Below, one piece after another: positions 1-5,785 of a stretch of DNA of 6,544 nt (within the stretch, counting starts at the first letter, position 1; every line of letters starts with the position of its first letter). The DNA lies in the NCBI GenBank assembly GCA_017421145.1, contig JAFOTA010000262.1, forward strand, positions 1-6,544, in the 5' to 3' direction. Origin of the DNA: Treponema sp. (GTDB taxonomy: Bacteria > Spirochaetota > Spirochaetia > Treponematales > Treponemataceae). The notes below the pieces were generated by a model that searched no databases, was not told where the DNA came from, and was given only the letters and a program-made list of their open reading frames with translations. The position numbers and the translations under genes were made by a program.

Positions 1-213
1 GAGACCGAAATCCTTTTGCAGAAGGGCTTGAACCGGCTTTTGAAGGGAAGGACGAGCTTCATAATTGCCCACAGGCTTTCAACGATAAAAAACTGCGACA
101 CAATCTTCTACGTGGACCATGGAAAAATAGTCGAGCGTGGCTCCCACTACCAGCTCATGGCGAACCTGGGACCTTACTACAGGCTTTATTCTTCACAGTT
201 CGCGCTTTTGTAA
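1..213 (+). CDS. ABC exporter, ATP-binding C-terminus (partial, 5' end outside window)
   Basis: This is the C-terminal 70 residues of an ABC-type ATPase, most likely a fused permease-ATPase exporter of the MsbA/MdlB type, which uses ATP hydrolysis to move a substrate across the inner membrane. The visible start (E-T-E) fits the residues just after a D-loop. The H-loop is clear: FIIAHRLSTI, with the switch histidine at visible residue 24. It is followed by the usual DTIFYVDHGKIVERGSH strand-turn region, and the tail YYRLYSSQF is typical of exporter half-transporters. Walker A, the signature motif, Walker B and any membrane domain lie upstream of the window, so the substrate cannot be inferred. 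The stop is TAA at 211-213. Treponemes often carry such exporters as adjacent heterodimer pairs, but the partner is not visible. The family is secure; the half-transporter assignment is inferred from the C-terminal tail. Confidence 0.93.
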   Translation, partial: ETEILLQKGLNRLLKGRTSFIIAHRLSTIKNCDTIFYVDHGKIVERGSHYQLMANLGPYYRLYSSQFALL

Positions 214-224
214 CTTTTTCGCAT

Positions 225-249
225 CCCGTGTCTTTTATGGACATTAGGG
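225..249 (+). other. Hairpin downstream of the ABC exporter gene
   Basis: CCC-GTGTC (225-232) can pair with GACAT-TA-GGG (240-249). This gives 8 bp with one G-U pair, a 2-nt bulge and a 7-nt loop, starting 12 nt after the exporter stop codon. No T-run follows directly; the next is T6 at 263-268. It could contribute to 3' end formation or stabilise the transcript end, but it is not a classical intrinsic terminator. It may also be fortuitous. Confidence 0.25.
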
Positions 250-252
250 TGT

Positions 253-290
253 CTCTAAAAACTTTTTTAGAGCTTGCCATATTTTCAAAA
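253..290 (+). repeat. AT-rich inverted repeat plus TATTTTCAAA block, copy A
   Basis: CTCTAAAAA (253-261) and TTTTTAGAG (264-272) form a perfect 9-bp inverted repeat separated by 2 nt. It is followed by TTGCC and then TATTTTCAAA (280-289). A similar arrangement occurs before the gene at 4206: CTAAAAA/TTTTTAG arms, then TTTCC, then TATTTTCAAA. In both copies the block lies 65-70 bp or less upstream of a start codon. It may be a dispersed intergenic repeat, an operator, or an extended promoter. The T-rich right arm could also act as a weak terminator for the exporter gene. The repeat is directly visible; its role is inference. Confidence 0.45.
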
Positions 291-302
291 GAGTGTTAGC
301 AT
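274..302 (+). promoter_or_regulatory. Possible sigma70-type promoter for the exported-protein gene
   Basis: TTGCCA (274-279), a 17-bp spacer, then TAGCAT (297-302) match the -35 and -10 consensus at 5/6 and 4/6 positions. Transcription would start near 309, giving a leader of about 47 nt before the ATG at 356. The -35 abuts the AT-rich inverted repeat at 253-272. The -10 is weak, so the exact start is uncertain. Confidence 0.35.
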
Positions 303-306
303 TGTT

Positions 307-336
307 AAAGGAGTTCTTATGCTCCTTTTACTCTGA
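307..336 (+). promoter_or_regulatory. Hairpin and possible five-codon leader ORF (Met-Leu-Leu-Leu-Leu-stop)
   Basis: AAAGGAG (307-313) and CTCCTTT (322-328) form a perfect 7-bp inverted repeat with an 8-nt loop. AAAGGAG is also a strong Shine-Dalgarno sequence, 5 nt before an ATG at 319. That ATG opens a tiny frame, ATG CTC CTT TTA CTC TGA (319-336), encoding four consecutive leucines and ending 19 nt before the main start codon. The hairpin would hide the leader's own ribosome site. A problem is that the possible promoter at 274-302 would start transcription near 309, leaving the SD at the extreme 5' end. The leader therefore needs either a more upstream start or read-through from the exporter gene. 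Chance is possible for so short a frame. Confidence 0.25.
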
Positions 337-355
337 CCGTTTTGGGGAGGATATT

Positions 356-2248
356 ATGAAAGTTCTGAAAAAGATAAGTGGCGGCAGAAAGCTGATTTGT
401 GCCGGAATGCTTGCTTTTGCGGCATCTTCCATGTTCGCGGCTTCATTCAAGTTCGGGTCTGATTCAGATTTGTACGACGGAACTGACAACGAGCTTTTTG
501 CATCTTACGGGGATTATTTGGACCAGGATTTTGAGGATGATTCCGAAGATGAATTCAAGGGTCAGGAAGAGGTTTTTCTCCCTGCAAAATCCGCCGATGA
601 CGAGAGGGTTGAGAGGCTTCTTGACGTTCTTTCAAACAGCGTTGAAGCAAGGCTGAAGGGACGCAGCTATGCAGATTCAGTTGCCGACAAAATAAGCGGA
701 ATCGAGTCATTGAAGCAGCAGGTCGCGGATCTTCTTACCGTTAAGGTTGATCAGGAGCAGGAAAGGCGTATCCAGCTCAAAATGGAGGCTGAAATCTCCG
801 AGAGAATGGACAGAAAGCCACGTGCCGCTGAAATGAATCCGGACGGATCGCTCAATGAACGCGGAATGCTCCGCCTAGAAAACGACATCGAAAGAATCAA
901 GGAAAAGTATGAAGGGCTGTCAAAAGCAAATGCACCTGATGCCGAGACCTTGCGCAAAGCCGAAGCCCTCAGGGATAAGATTGCGGTCCGCATGGATGAA
1001 TTGGATGCCGTGCGTTTCAGCGAGTCTTCACTCCAGGAGTCGGGCGTTTATTTTTATGTCGCGCCGTTTACGAATTCAAAAGGTGTGGAAGGCTGGCCGT
1101 ATACAGTTTCCTATGAAATTGACGGAAATGAGGTGGCCGTTTATTCAGGCATACTGACATATGAGGATATTTCAGGCAAAAAAACACCTTCCGTTCCTTC
1201 TCTCCGTGATTCAAATTATGATGCCAGATTGAAGACATACGAGAATTTCCTTGATTCAGTTGAAGTTTTCGATGCCGCATTCGGTACCGGCGTTGATTTC
1301 ATTGAGGCAGTCATTTCCGGTAAGGTTGAAATTGCCAAGGAGCCGTCTTCCTACAAGATTTCAGTTGATTCTCTTGTGTTGAAGAACGTCGCGACAGGAA
1401 AGACAATCTGCACCTACAACCTCAAGGATTCTGCCGTGTATCAGGCCGACCCTGCCATTGACGTTGAAGTTGAGAGAAAGGGACGCAAGAATGCAGCTCC
1501 TGTTACTGAAAAGCCTTATGTTCCTGAAAGGGAAAGAAAACAGCCGAAGCAGCTCGGTGAATCTGAAGAAAAGAAGGTGAAAAAGGATTCCGAGAAGCAG
1601 AGAAAGCAGGAAGACGTAAAAAAGAAGAAGGAAGAATGGTTCCCGACATGGGATCAGGATTCTGAACGTCACGAAAAAAAAGAGCTCAAGGAAGACAGTA
1701 AAAAAAAAGACGAAAATAAATCCGTGAGCACTCAGGTTTCCGATGCTGTTCTTACCCCTGCATCAAAGCTCAGCGGAAAAAAGACGACTTATGGCTCCGT
1801 CCTGTATTTTTTGCCGGGAACTCTGAACGCATACTTTGAGGATGATACGGTGCATGCCACCCTCGGCTATTCATTCACATACGGAGTCAAGGATCATTTT
1901 TTCGTCGGTTTCAATGCGGAAGTTGAGCCGGGATGTGCGGCTGCAGTGACTTATGACTATTGTATGGACGGAAAATATTACGGCGGAAGCTACAGCTGTG
2001 ATGAGCCGATGAATTTTGTTTTTACCGGTGTCGCCGGATGGAACTGGAACTGGGGTCCTGCCATAAGGATGAGCGCATTTACCGAAGCGGGCTTTATGTT
2101 CGACAAATTTGCCGCAGGAGCAGGTCTTTCAATGGAAATTGCAAGCTTGTCGAGCAACGTGGCCTTGCAGACATCTGTAGCGAATTATCTTACTTCTGAT
2201 TTGACGAACATCACGAAAGCGTCCGTAGGAGTGGAGATCCTTTTCTAA
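356..2248 (+). CDS. Exported protein with C-terminal outer-membrane beta-barrel-like domain
   Basis: I do not recognise this 630-residue protein as a named family. The start is ATG 356 because GGGGAGG (344-350) lies 5 nt upstream and a signal peptide begins there. Basic residues (K2-K12) are followed by a hydrophobic core and a likely cleavage after Ala28-Ala29. Next come an acidic Asp/Glu-rich stretch (about 35-72) and a charged helical, probably coiled-coil segment (about 80-220). A beta-rich segment follows (about 228-370), then a very Lys/Glu-rich linker (about 372-458). The last 150 residues alternate aromatic and hydrophobic residues in strand-like runs and end in V-G-V-E-I-L-F. A C-terminal Phe is the usual BAM recognition feature of outer-membrane barrels. 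Three cysteines lie in this last part (about 527, 536, 548). There is no lipobox. Inference: a barrel anchored in the outer membrane with a long periplasmic or surface N-terminal part. Its function is unknown. A strong terminator follows, so it is probably monocistronic. Confidence 0.8.
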   Translation: MKVLKKISGGRKLICAGMLAFAASSMFAASFKFGSDSDLYDGTDNELFASYGDYLDQDFEDDSEDEFKGQEEVFLPAKSADDERVERLLDVLSNSVEARLKGRSYADSVADKISGIESLKQQVADLLTVKVDQEQERRIQLKMEAEISERMDRKPRAAEMNPDGSLNERGMLRLENDIERIKEKYEGLSKANAPDAETLRKAEALRDKIAVRMDELDAVRFSESSLQESGVYFYVAPFTNSKGVEGWPYTVSYEIDGNEVAVYSGILTYEDISGKKTPSVPSLRDSNYDARLKTYENFLDSVEVFDAAFGTGVDFIEAVISGKVEIAKEPSSYKISVDSLVLKNVATGKTICTYNLKDSAVYQADPAIDVEVERKGRKNAAPVTEKPYVPERERKQPKQLGESEEKKVKKDSEKQRKQEDVKKKKEEWFPTWDQDSERHEKKELKEDSKKKDENKSVSTQVSDAVLTPASKLSGKKTTYGSVLYFLPGTLNAYFEDDTVHATLGYSFTYGVKDHFFVGFNAEVEPGCAAAVTYDYCMDGKYYGGSYSCDEPMNFVFTGVAGWNWNWGPAIRMSAFTEAGFMFDKFAAGAGLSMEIASLSSNVALQTSVANYLTSDLTNITKASVGVEILF

Positions 2249-2257
2249 ACGAACATA

Positions 2258-2313
2258 TAAAAAAAAGGCTGCCTGAATTTCTGGATGACACCGGATTTTC
2301 AGGCAGTTTTTTT
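2258..2313 (+). terminator. Intrinsic terminator of the exported-protein gene
   Basis: CTGCCTGAA (2269-2277) pairs perfectly with TTCAGGCAG (2298-2306). An inner stem, TCTGG (2280-2284) with CCGGA (2291-2295, one G-U), caps it with a 6-nt loop. T7 (2307-2313) follows directly. An A-run on the left (2258-2266) would give a U-tail on the other strand too, so it may also stop transcription arriving from rny. It begins about 10 nt after the stop codon at 2248. Confidence 0.92.
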
Positions 2314-2345
2314 ATGCATTGAAATGACCTTTTTTGCACTAAATC

Positions 2346-2384
2346 GCGGTTCCCTAGGTGGTTTCGACTCCGCTCAACCACCGC
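2346..2384. repeat. GC-rich REP-like palindromic hairpin between convergent genes
   Basis: GGTGGTT (2357-2363) and AACCACC (2376-2382) form a perfect 7-bp stem around a 12-nt loop, TCGACTCCGCTC. GCGGT (2346-2350) can alternatively pair with ACCGC (2380-2384). It lacks a T-tail and sits between two complete terminators, so it is not needed for termination. The core TTCGACTCCGCTCA resembles repetitive extragenic palindromes seen in many bacterial genomes (general recollection, not a search). The surrounding sequence, 2314-2420, holds no coding frame I can support. Confidence 0.5.
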
Positions 2385-2419
2385 TTATGAATCATAAACT
2401 GTTTTTACGGACATAGCTA

Positions 2420-2453
2420 AATAAAAAGCCCCCGGATTTTTTGTCCAGGGGCT
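2420..2453 (-). terminator. Intrinsic terminator of rny
   Basis: Read on the reverse strand, AGCCCCTGGA and TCCGGGGGCT (plus-strand arms 2444-2453 and 2427-2436) form a 10-bp stem with one C-A mismatch and a 7-nt loop. A U-rich tail (from plus-strand A-rich 2420-2427) follows. It lies 17 nt past the rny stop codon. A T-run on the plus side (from 2456) means it could also act as a second terminator for the forward gene. Confidence 0.88.
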
Positions 2454-2470
2454 GTATTTTTTTGTAGATT

Positions 2471-4003
2471 TTATCTTGCGTATTCTACGATGCGTGTCTC
2501 ACGGATCATAGTTATCTTTATTCTTCCCGGATAGCGCAGGTCGTTTTCAATCTGCTTGGCTATGTTCTTTGCAAGTTCCTTTACATGGTCATCAGGAATC
2601 TTTTCGTTGTTGACCAGAATGCGGAGTTCCCTTCCGGCTTGTATTGCATATGCCTGCTCGACACCCTGGAACTTTTTGGCTATTTCCTCAAGGTTTTCAA
2701 GGCGCTTTACGTAATTGTCAACGGTTTCGCGGCGTGCTCCAGGTCTTGCTGCGCTTATTGCATCGGCAATCTGTACGATCACGGCTTCGACTGTCTGCGG
2801 CTCAACGTCGTTGTGGTGCGCTGCAACTGCATTTACGATCCTAGGATCCTCACCCATCTTGCGTACCATTTCGGCACCGACTTCGGCATGGTTCTGGTCG
2901 CTGTCAGTTTCGGCACCCTTTCCGATGTCATGAAGGAGTGCGGCTCTCTTTGCAAGATCCCTGTTTGCACCGACTTCAGCTGCAATCATGCTTGCAAGCT
3001 CCGCAACCTCTTTTGAGTGTGTAAGGACGTTCTGACCGTAGCTGGTACGGAAATAAAGCCGTCCGAGCATCCTGATCGCATCCTGTCCCATGTTGTGTAT
3101 TCCGAGATCGAAGAGAACTTTCTCGCCTTCTTCGTAAATCTTCTGCTGGACTTCGCGCGTAACCTTCTGAACCACTTCCTCGATGCGTGCCGGATGGATT
3201 CTTCCGTCGGTTATGAGCCTTTCGAGCGCTTCTTTTGCAATTTCCTTGCGCACAGGGTCGAAGCAGCTTATGACCACGGCTTCCGGCGTATCGTCGATTA
3301 TGATGTCCACACCTGTCAGCGTTTCAAGAGCGCGTATGTTGCGTCCTTCACGTCCGATTATGCGTCCCTTCATCTCATCGCTAGGGAGCGAAACCGTTGC
3401 GACCGCTATTTCACTGGTCGTTTCCGTGGCAAGCCTCTGGATCGTCGTAACGAGTATTTCCTGAGCCTTTTTTTCTGCCGTCAGCTGTGCTTCCTGATCG
3501 ATCTTGTTGAGCATTGCAAGCGCGTCATGGCGTGCTTCGTTCTCAAGGTTCTGGATAATCAGCGATTTGGCTTCTTCCTGCGTGAGTCCTGAAATCCTTT
3601 CAAGTTCAGTCCTGAGGGTTTCTTCCTTCGCATTCAGTTCCGTCTCGCGTTTTTCCATCTGAGCCGCAAGATTGGCGTATTCCTTGTCCTTTTTGTCCAT
3701 TTCAAGGCTTCTTTGGTCAAGGATCTCTTCTTTTTTGTTCACACGGTTCTCGTATGTCTGAAGTTCCTTGCGGCGTTCACGGTTCTCCCGCTCCTGCTGG
3801 TTTCTGTCCTGAATGAGTTGTTCTTTTGCTTGGAGCTGAGCTTCCTTTTTATAGGCCTCGGCTTCTTTTATGGCATCCTGTTTAACCCGCTCGGCTTTTT
3901 GTTCCGCAGCGGAAAGTTGAAATCTGGCATAAACCCAGCGAATAGTCCATCCAAGAACAATTCCGGCAACGGGGAGAGCGACGTACAAAATTTTTTGTAA
4001 CAT
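2471..4003 (-). CDS. rny: Ribonuclease Y
   Basis: A complete 510-residue RNase Y, the membrane-anchored endoribonuclease that starts mRNA turnover in many bacteria lacking RNase E. Domain order matches the family. An N-terminal membrane segment (about 5-24) is followed by a long, highly charged coiled coil rich in Lys/Glu/Gln (about 30-200). A KH RNA-binding domain has its GxxG loop at G217-R-E-G220 within KGRIIGREGRNIRALE. An HD metal-dependent phosphohydrolase domain carries H329 and the H358-D359 pair in ALLHDIGKG, with a further conserved AAHHND at about 394-399. The C-terminal domain ends RIVEYAR. Family members are close to 520 residues, so it is full length with no missing catalytic residues. 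The start is ATG at 4003-4001, with GGAGA 6 nt upstream on the reverse strand (plus 4010-4014). It stands alone between a promoter with an overlapping inverted repeat and its own terminator. Confidence 0.98.
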   Translation of the reverse strand: MLQKILYVALPVAGIVLGWTIRWVYARFQLSAAEQKAERVKQDAIKEAEAYKKEAQLQAKEQLIQDRNQQERENRERRKELQTYENRVNKKEEILDQRSLEMDKKDKEYANLAAQMEKRETELNAKEETLRTELERISGLTQEEAKSLIIQNLENEARHDALAMLNKIDQEAQLTAEKKAQEILVTTIQRLATETTSEIAVATVSLPSDEMKGRIIGREGRNIRALETLTGVDIIIDDTPEAVVISCFDPVRKEIAKEALERLITDGRIHPARIEEVVQKVTREVQQKIYEEGEKVLFDLGIHNMGQDAIRMLGRLYFRTSYGQNVLTHSKEVAELASMIAAEVGANRDLAKRAALLHDIGKGAETDSDQNHAEVGAEMVRKMGEDPRIVNAVAAHHNDVEPQTVEAVIVQIADAISAARPGARRETVDNYVKRLENLEEIAKKFQGVEQAYAIQAGRELRILVNNEKIPDDHVKELAKNIAKQIENDLRYPGRIKITMIRETRIVEYAR

Positions 4004-4039
4004 TTTATGTCTCCAAGAATTGTAGAATTATTCATATAT

Positions 4040-4068
4040 AATGTAAATTATTAGGGCTGTAATGTCAA
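4040..4068 (-). promoter_or_regulatory. sigma70-type promoter of rny
   Basis: On the reverse strand a perfect TTGACA (plus 4063-4068) is followed by a 17-bp spacer and TACATT (plus 4040-4045), 4/6 to the -10 consensus. AT-rich sequence continues downstream. Transcription would start near 4033, leaving an untranslated leader of about 30 nt that includes the GGAGA ribosome site. Sequence, spacing and position all agree. Confidence 0.72.
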
Positions 4069-4080
4069 ACCCTAATGATT
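4046..4080. promoter_or_regulatory. Inverted repeat overlapping the rny promoter (candidate operator)
   Basis: ATTAGGG (4050-4056) and CCCTAAT (4070-4076) form a perfect 7-bp inverted repeat with a 13-bp centre. The arms extend to 11 bp with one mismatch (4046-4056 and 4070-4080). On the reverse strand one arm lies just upstream of the -35, the -35 TTGACA lies in the centre, and the other arm lies in the -35/-10 spacer. A dimeric protein bound here would cover the promoter. The regulator is unknown. CATTAGGGT recurs at 242-250, before the exported-protein gene. Confidence 0.5.
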
Positions 4081-4137
4081 GTTTTCAGAACATTTTTTTT
4101 GAACGGCACATGCACCGTCAGATTGTTCCGCGGATCC

Positions 4138-4189
4138 CTAAAAATTTAACTTTTTAGAGATTTCCTATTTTCAAATGGAGATTTTTAAG
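4138..4189 (+). promoter_or_regulatory. AT-rich inverted repeat and possible promoter, copy B
   Basis: CTAAAAA (4138-4144) and TTTTTAG (4151-4157) form a perfect inverted repeat with a 6-nt centre. TTTCC and TATTTTCAAA (4166-4175) follow, as in copy A at 253-290. A weak promoter can be read as TTTCCT (4161-4166), a 17-bp spacer and TTTAAG (4184-4189). That would start transcription near 4196, leaving only about 10 nt before the ATG at 4206. A perfect 10-bp palindrome, AAGATATCTT (4187-4196), overlaps the proposed -10. Confidence 0.35.
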
Positions 4190-4205
4190 ATATCTTTATA
4201 CGGAG

Positions 4206-5699
4206 ATGAACAGTACGTTTCAAAATGCGGCAGATGTATTCCTCAGGACCTATGCGGACAAATTCTCTATCCGCGACATGCTGAAATTCTTTTCATCAGC
4301 AGGAATAAAAACCACTGCGCAGGAGTGTCAGGCATATCTGGATGAGTCCCCGTGGGTTTTTGCCCTTGAAAGCGGCGCGTATGTAACCAAGGCGGCTGCT
4401 TTTACAGGAGAAATTTTCAGCATACGTCCGACCGCACAGGAATTTGAGCAGGGAGTCCTTGTTCCCGGTTCCAGATGCATACCGTTCGTTGATTCCGAAG
4501 TGCTTTCATCTTCCCTGGTCTTTTTCATAAACGGAAAGCGCATCCCCAAAAAAGTGGGCACCTTTGACAGCGACACCGCAATCGACATGTTCCAGCTGTA
4601 CGGTGAGGAATATGCGCCCCAATATATAGCTTCTGATCCAGCCAACAAAAACCTGGACATGGTTTCAAGGGAATTCGACCTCCCGAACAACGTCCGTCTG
4701 ACCGGCCTTGACATGCGCATTTTTATTGAAGATTACGGCATGCAGCTCGGCGACAGGATTTTGTGTTCCGTGCTCAACTGGGACAAAGGTTTCCTTCAGG
4801 CAATGGTCGTAAGGGACGGAAAAAACAAATTCAACCGCGGGATAGACGGCAGTGCGAAAATCATGTGGTATGCCAAGCTTGAGGAATCGCTTCTTGAAAG
4901 CTTTGACCGCATGGGGCCTTGTGATTCAATGGAGTCACAGCTTGCGAACGTTTTTTTTGAGAATTCCCGTGATCTGTGCGGTTCTTTGTGCGGCTCGGTG
5001 GAAGAATACCTGAACGGCTATGCAAACAAGGTTGGGTTCTGTCATTTCGGAGTTGAGACGCGCCTTTGGTTCAAGGGACAGGACGTTCCTTCCATCGGAA
5101 AATGGAATTCATCGGGCTTCGAGGAAAAACGGCATCACAAGTCGGCCCTTCCTTACGGTGTTTCGCAGGATGTGCTTGAGCAGTATATCTACGACATGAT
5201 TTTTTCACGCAGCACTGATTTTGACAAGCTCATCGAAAAAATCTATCCGGATGATTATGTATTCCACAAAGATGAAAAATCCTATATACTCGAAGTGCTG
5301 AAAGACTTTTACGTTTCGATAAAAGGCAAGTACAACTGGTTCTCGGATGTTGCCGTGGGTGAAATCCGCAGTACGGCCCTTGATCTTTTCTCGGATGTCA
5401 GCGGCCTGATTTACAAGATTGATACCAATGCCGACGACGTGAAAGCGCTTCCTCAGCAGGAACTGGTGATCCTGACCCAGCTTTACGGGCATTTGTTCAG
5501 GATCATACGTTCATTGGGCGACACGGATGCCATAGAGCGCGATTCTGAATCGATAATGCTCTCGTTGGACGGAATGCGGTGGAATTTTGATGATATAAGG
5601 GGAAACCTTGAATCCGCATTGGAAGAGCAGAGGGTCAACCGCTTCAAGGTGGTACGTGTGATGCCTTCTGAAAAAATGAATGAAAAAAAGATAAAATAG
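4206..5699 (+). CDS. Uncharacterised 497-residue cytosolic protein
   Basis: I do not recognise this protein. It has no signal peptide and no membrane segment, so it is probably cytosolic. The first 65 residues (DVFLRTYADKFSIRDMLKFF, then a loop and the turn GAYVTKAAAF) could fold as a small winged-helix-like unit, but this is only an impression. Residues 80-115 look beta-rich, and 165-205 contain the hydrophobic run MRIFIEDYGMQLGDRILCSV followed by NWDKGF. Residues 225-275 and 320-480 look mainly helical. The tail is basic and ends K-I-K. Cysteines are scattered (41, 91, 187, 239, 258, 262, 279) with no zinc-site spacing I trust. The start is ATG 4206 because no other in-frame start lies nearby upstream and the next Met is residue 25. 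GGAG abuts the ATG with no spacer, which is unusual. The gene is divergent from rny and reads toward the EIIA gene 86 nt downstream, without a terminator between them. Confidence 0.85.
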   Translation: MNSTFQNAADVFLRTYADKFSIRDMLKFFSSAGIKTTAQECQAYLDESPWVFALESGAYVTKAAAFTGEIFSIRPTAQEFEQGVLVPGSRCIPFVDSEVLSSSLVFFINGKRIPKKVGTFDSDTAIDMFQLYGEEYAPQYIASDPANKNLDMVSREFDLPNNVRLTGLDMRIFIEDYGMQLGDRILCSVLNWDKGFLQAMVVRDGKNKFNRGIDGSAKIMWYAKLEESLLESFDRMGPCDSMESQLANVFFENSRDLCGSLCGSVEEYLNGYANKVGFCHFGVETRLWFKGQDVPSIGKWNSSGFEEKRHHKSALPYGVSQDVLEQYIYDMIFSRSTDFDKLIEKIYPDDYVFHKDEKSYILEVLKDFYVSIKGKYNWFSDVAVGEIRSTALDLFSDVSGLIYKIDTNADDVKALPQQELVILTQLYGHLFRIIRSLGDTDAIERDSESIMLSLDGMRWNFDDIRGNLESALEEQRVNRFKVVRVMPSEKMNEKKIK

Positions 5700-5703
5700 G
5701 GCT

Positions 5704-5781
5704 GTCCTGGAACTCCGGTTTCCAAGCGGTCTGATAACCGGAAAAGCTTGCGATGTGTTTCAGGACTTCCGGTTTTGGAGG
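5704..5781 (+). promoter_or_regulatory. Switch-like structured leader before the EIIA gene
   Basis: The spacer can fold in two exclusive ways. Fold 1 nests two perfect stems: GTCCTG (5704-5709) with CAGGAC (5761-5766), and TCCGGTT (5714-5720) with AACCGGA (5736-5742). In fold 2, AACCGGAA (5736-5743) instead pairs with TTCCGGTT (5767-5774), an 8-bp stem ending 2 nt before the ribosome site GGAGG (5777-5781). Two near-identical direct repeats (5709-5721 and 5763-5775, 11 of 13 matching) compete for the same centre. I match it to no known riboswitch class. Translation control by an RNA switch is inference. Confidence 0.4.
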
Positions 5782-5785
5782 ATTT

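Noticed and set aside
256..283. A sigma28-type (flagellar) promoter: TAAA, then GCCATATT
   Set aside because: The spacing is 16 instead of 15, and the -10 matches GCCGATAA poorly beyond GCC.
293..355. A 21-codon upstream extension of the exported protein from GTG 293
   Set aside because: It has no ribosome site, would bury the signal peptide, and overlaps the leader hairpin. ATG 356 has GGGGAGG at ideal spacing.
389..403. Lipoprotein reading of the exported protein because of Cys15 in the signal peptide
   Set aside because: The residues before the cysteine (K-L-I) do not form a lipobox, and a normal Ala-rich cleavage site lies further on.
3017..3592. Long forward-strand open frame of 191 codons inside rny
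   Set aside because: It lies antisense to the conserved KH and HD region of RNase Y, has no ribosome site, and encodes no recognisable domain.
4103..4118. Imperfect palindrome ACGGCACATGCACCGT
   Set aside because: Only 12 of 16 positions match, it is not placed over a promoter I can support, and chance is a sufficient explanation.
5711..5775. tRNA-like look of the EIIA leader (CTGATAA resembles a tRNA-Ile anticodon loop)
   Set aside because: There is no T-loop GTTCGA-type motif, no acceptor stem of the right length, and the possible anticodon stem does not form 5 bp.
5753..5785. Upstream ATG 5753 as the start of the EIIA protein
   Set aside because: No Shine-Dalgarno precedes it and the added residues do not belong to the family. 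ATG 5786 has GGAGG 4 nt upstream.
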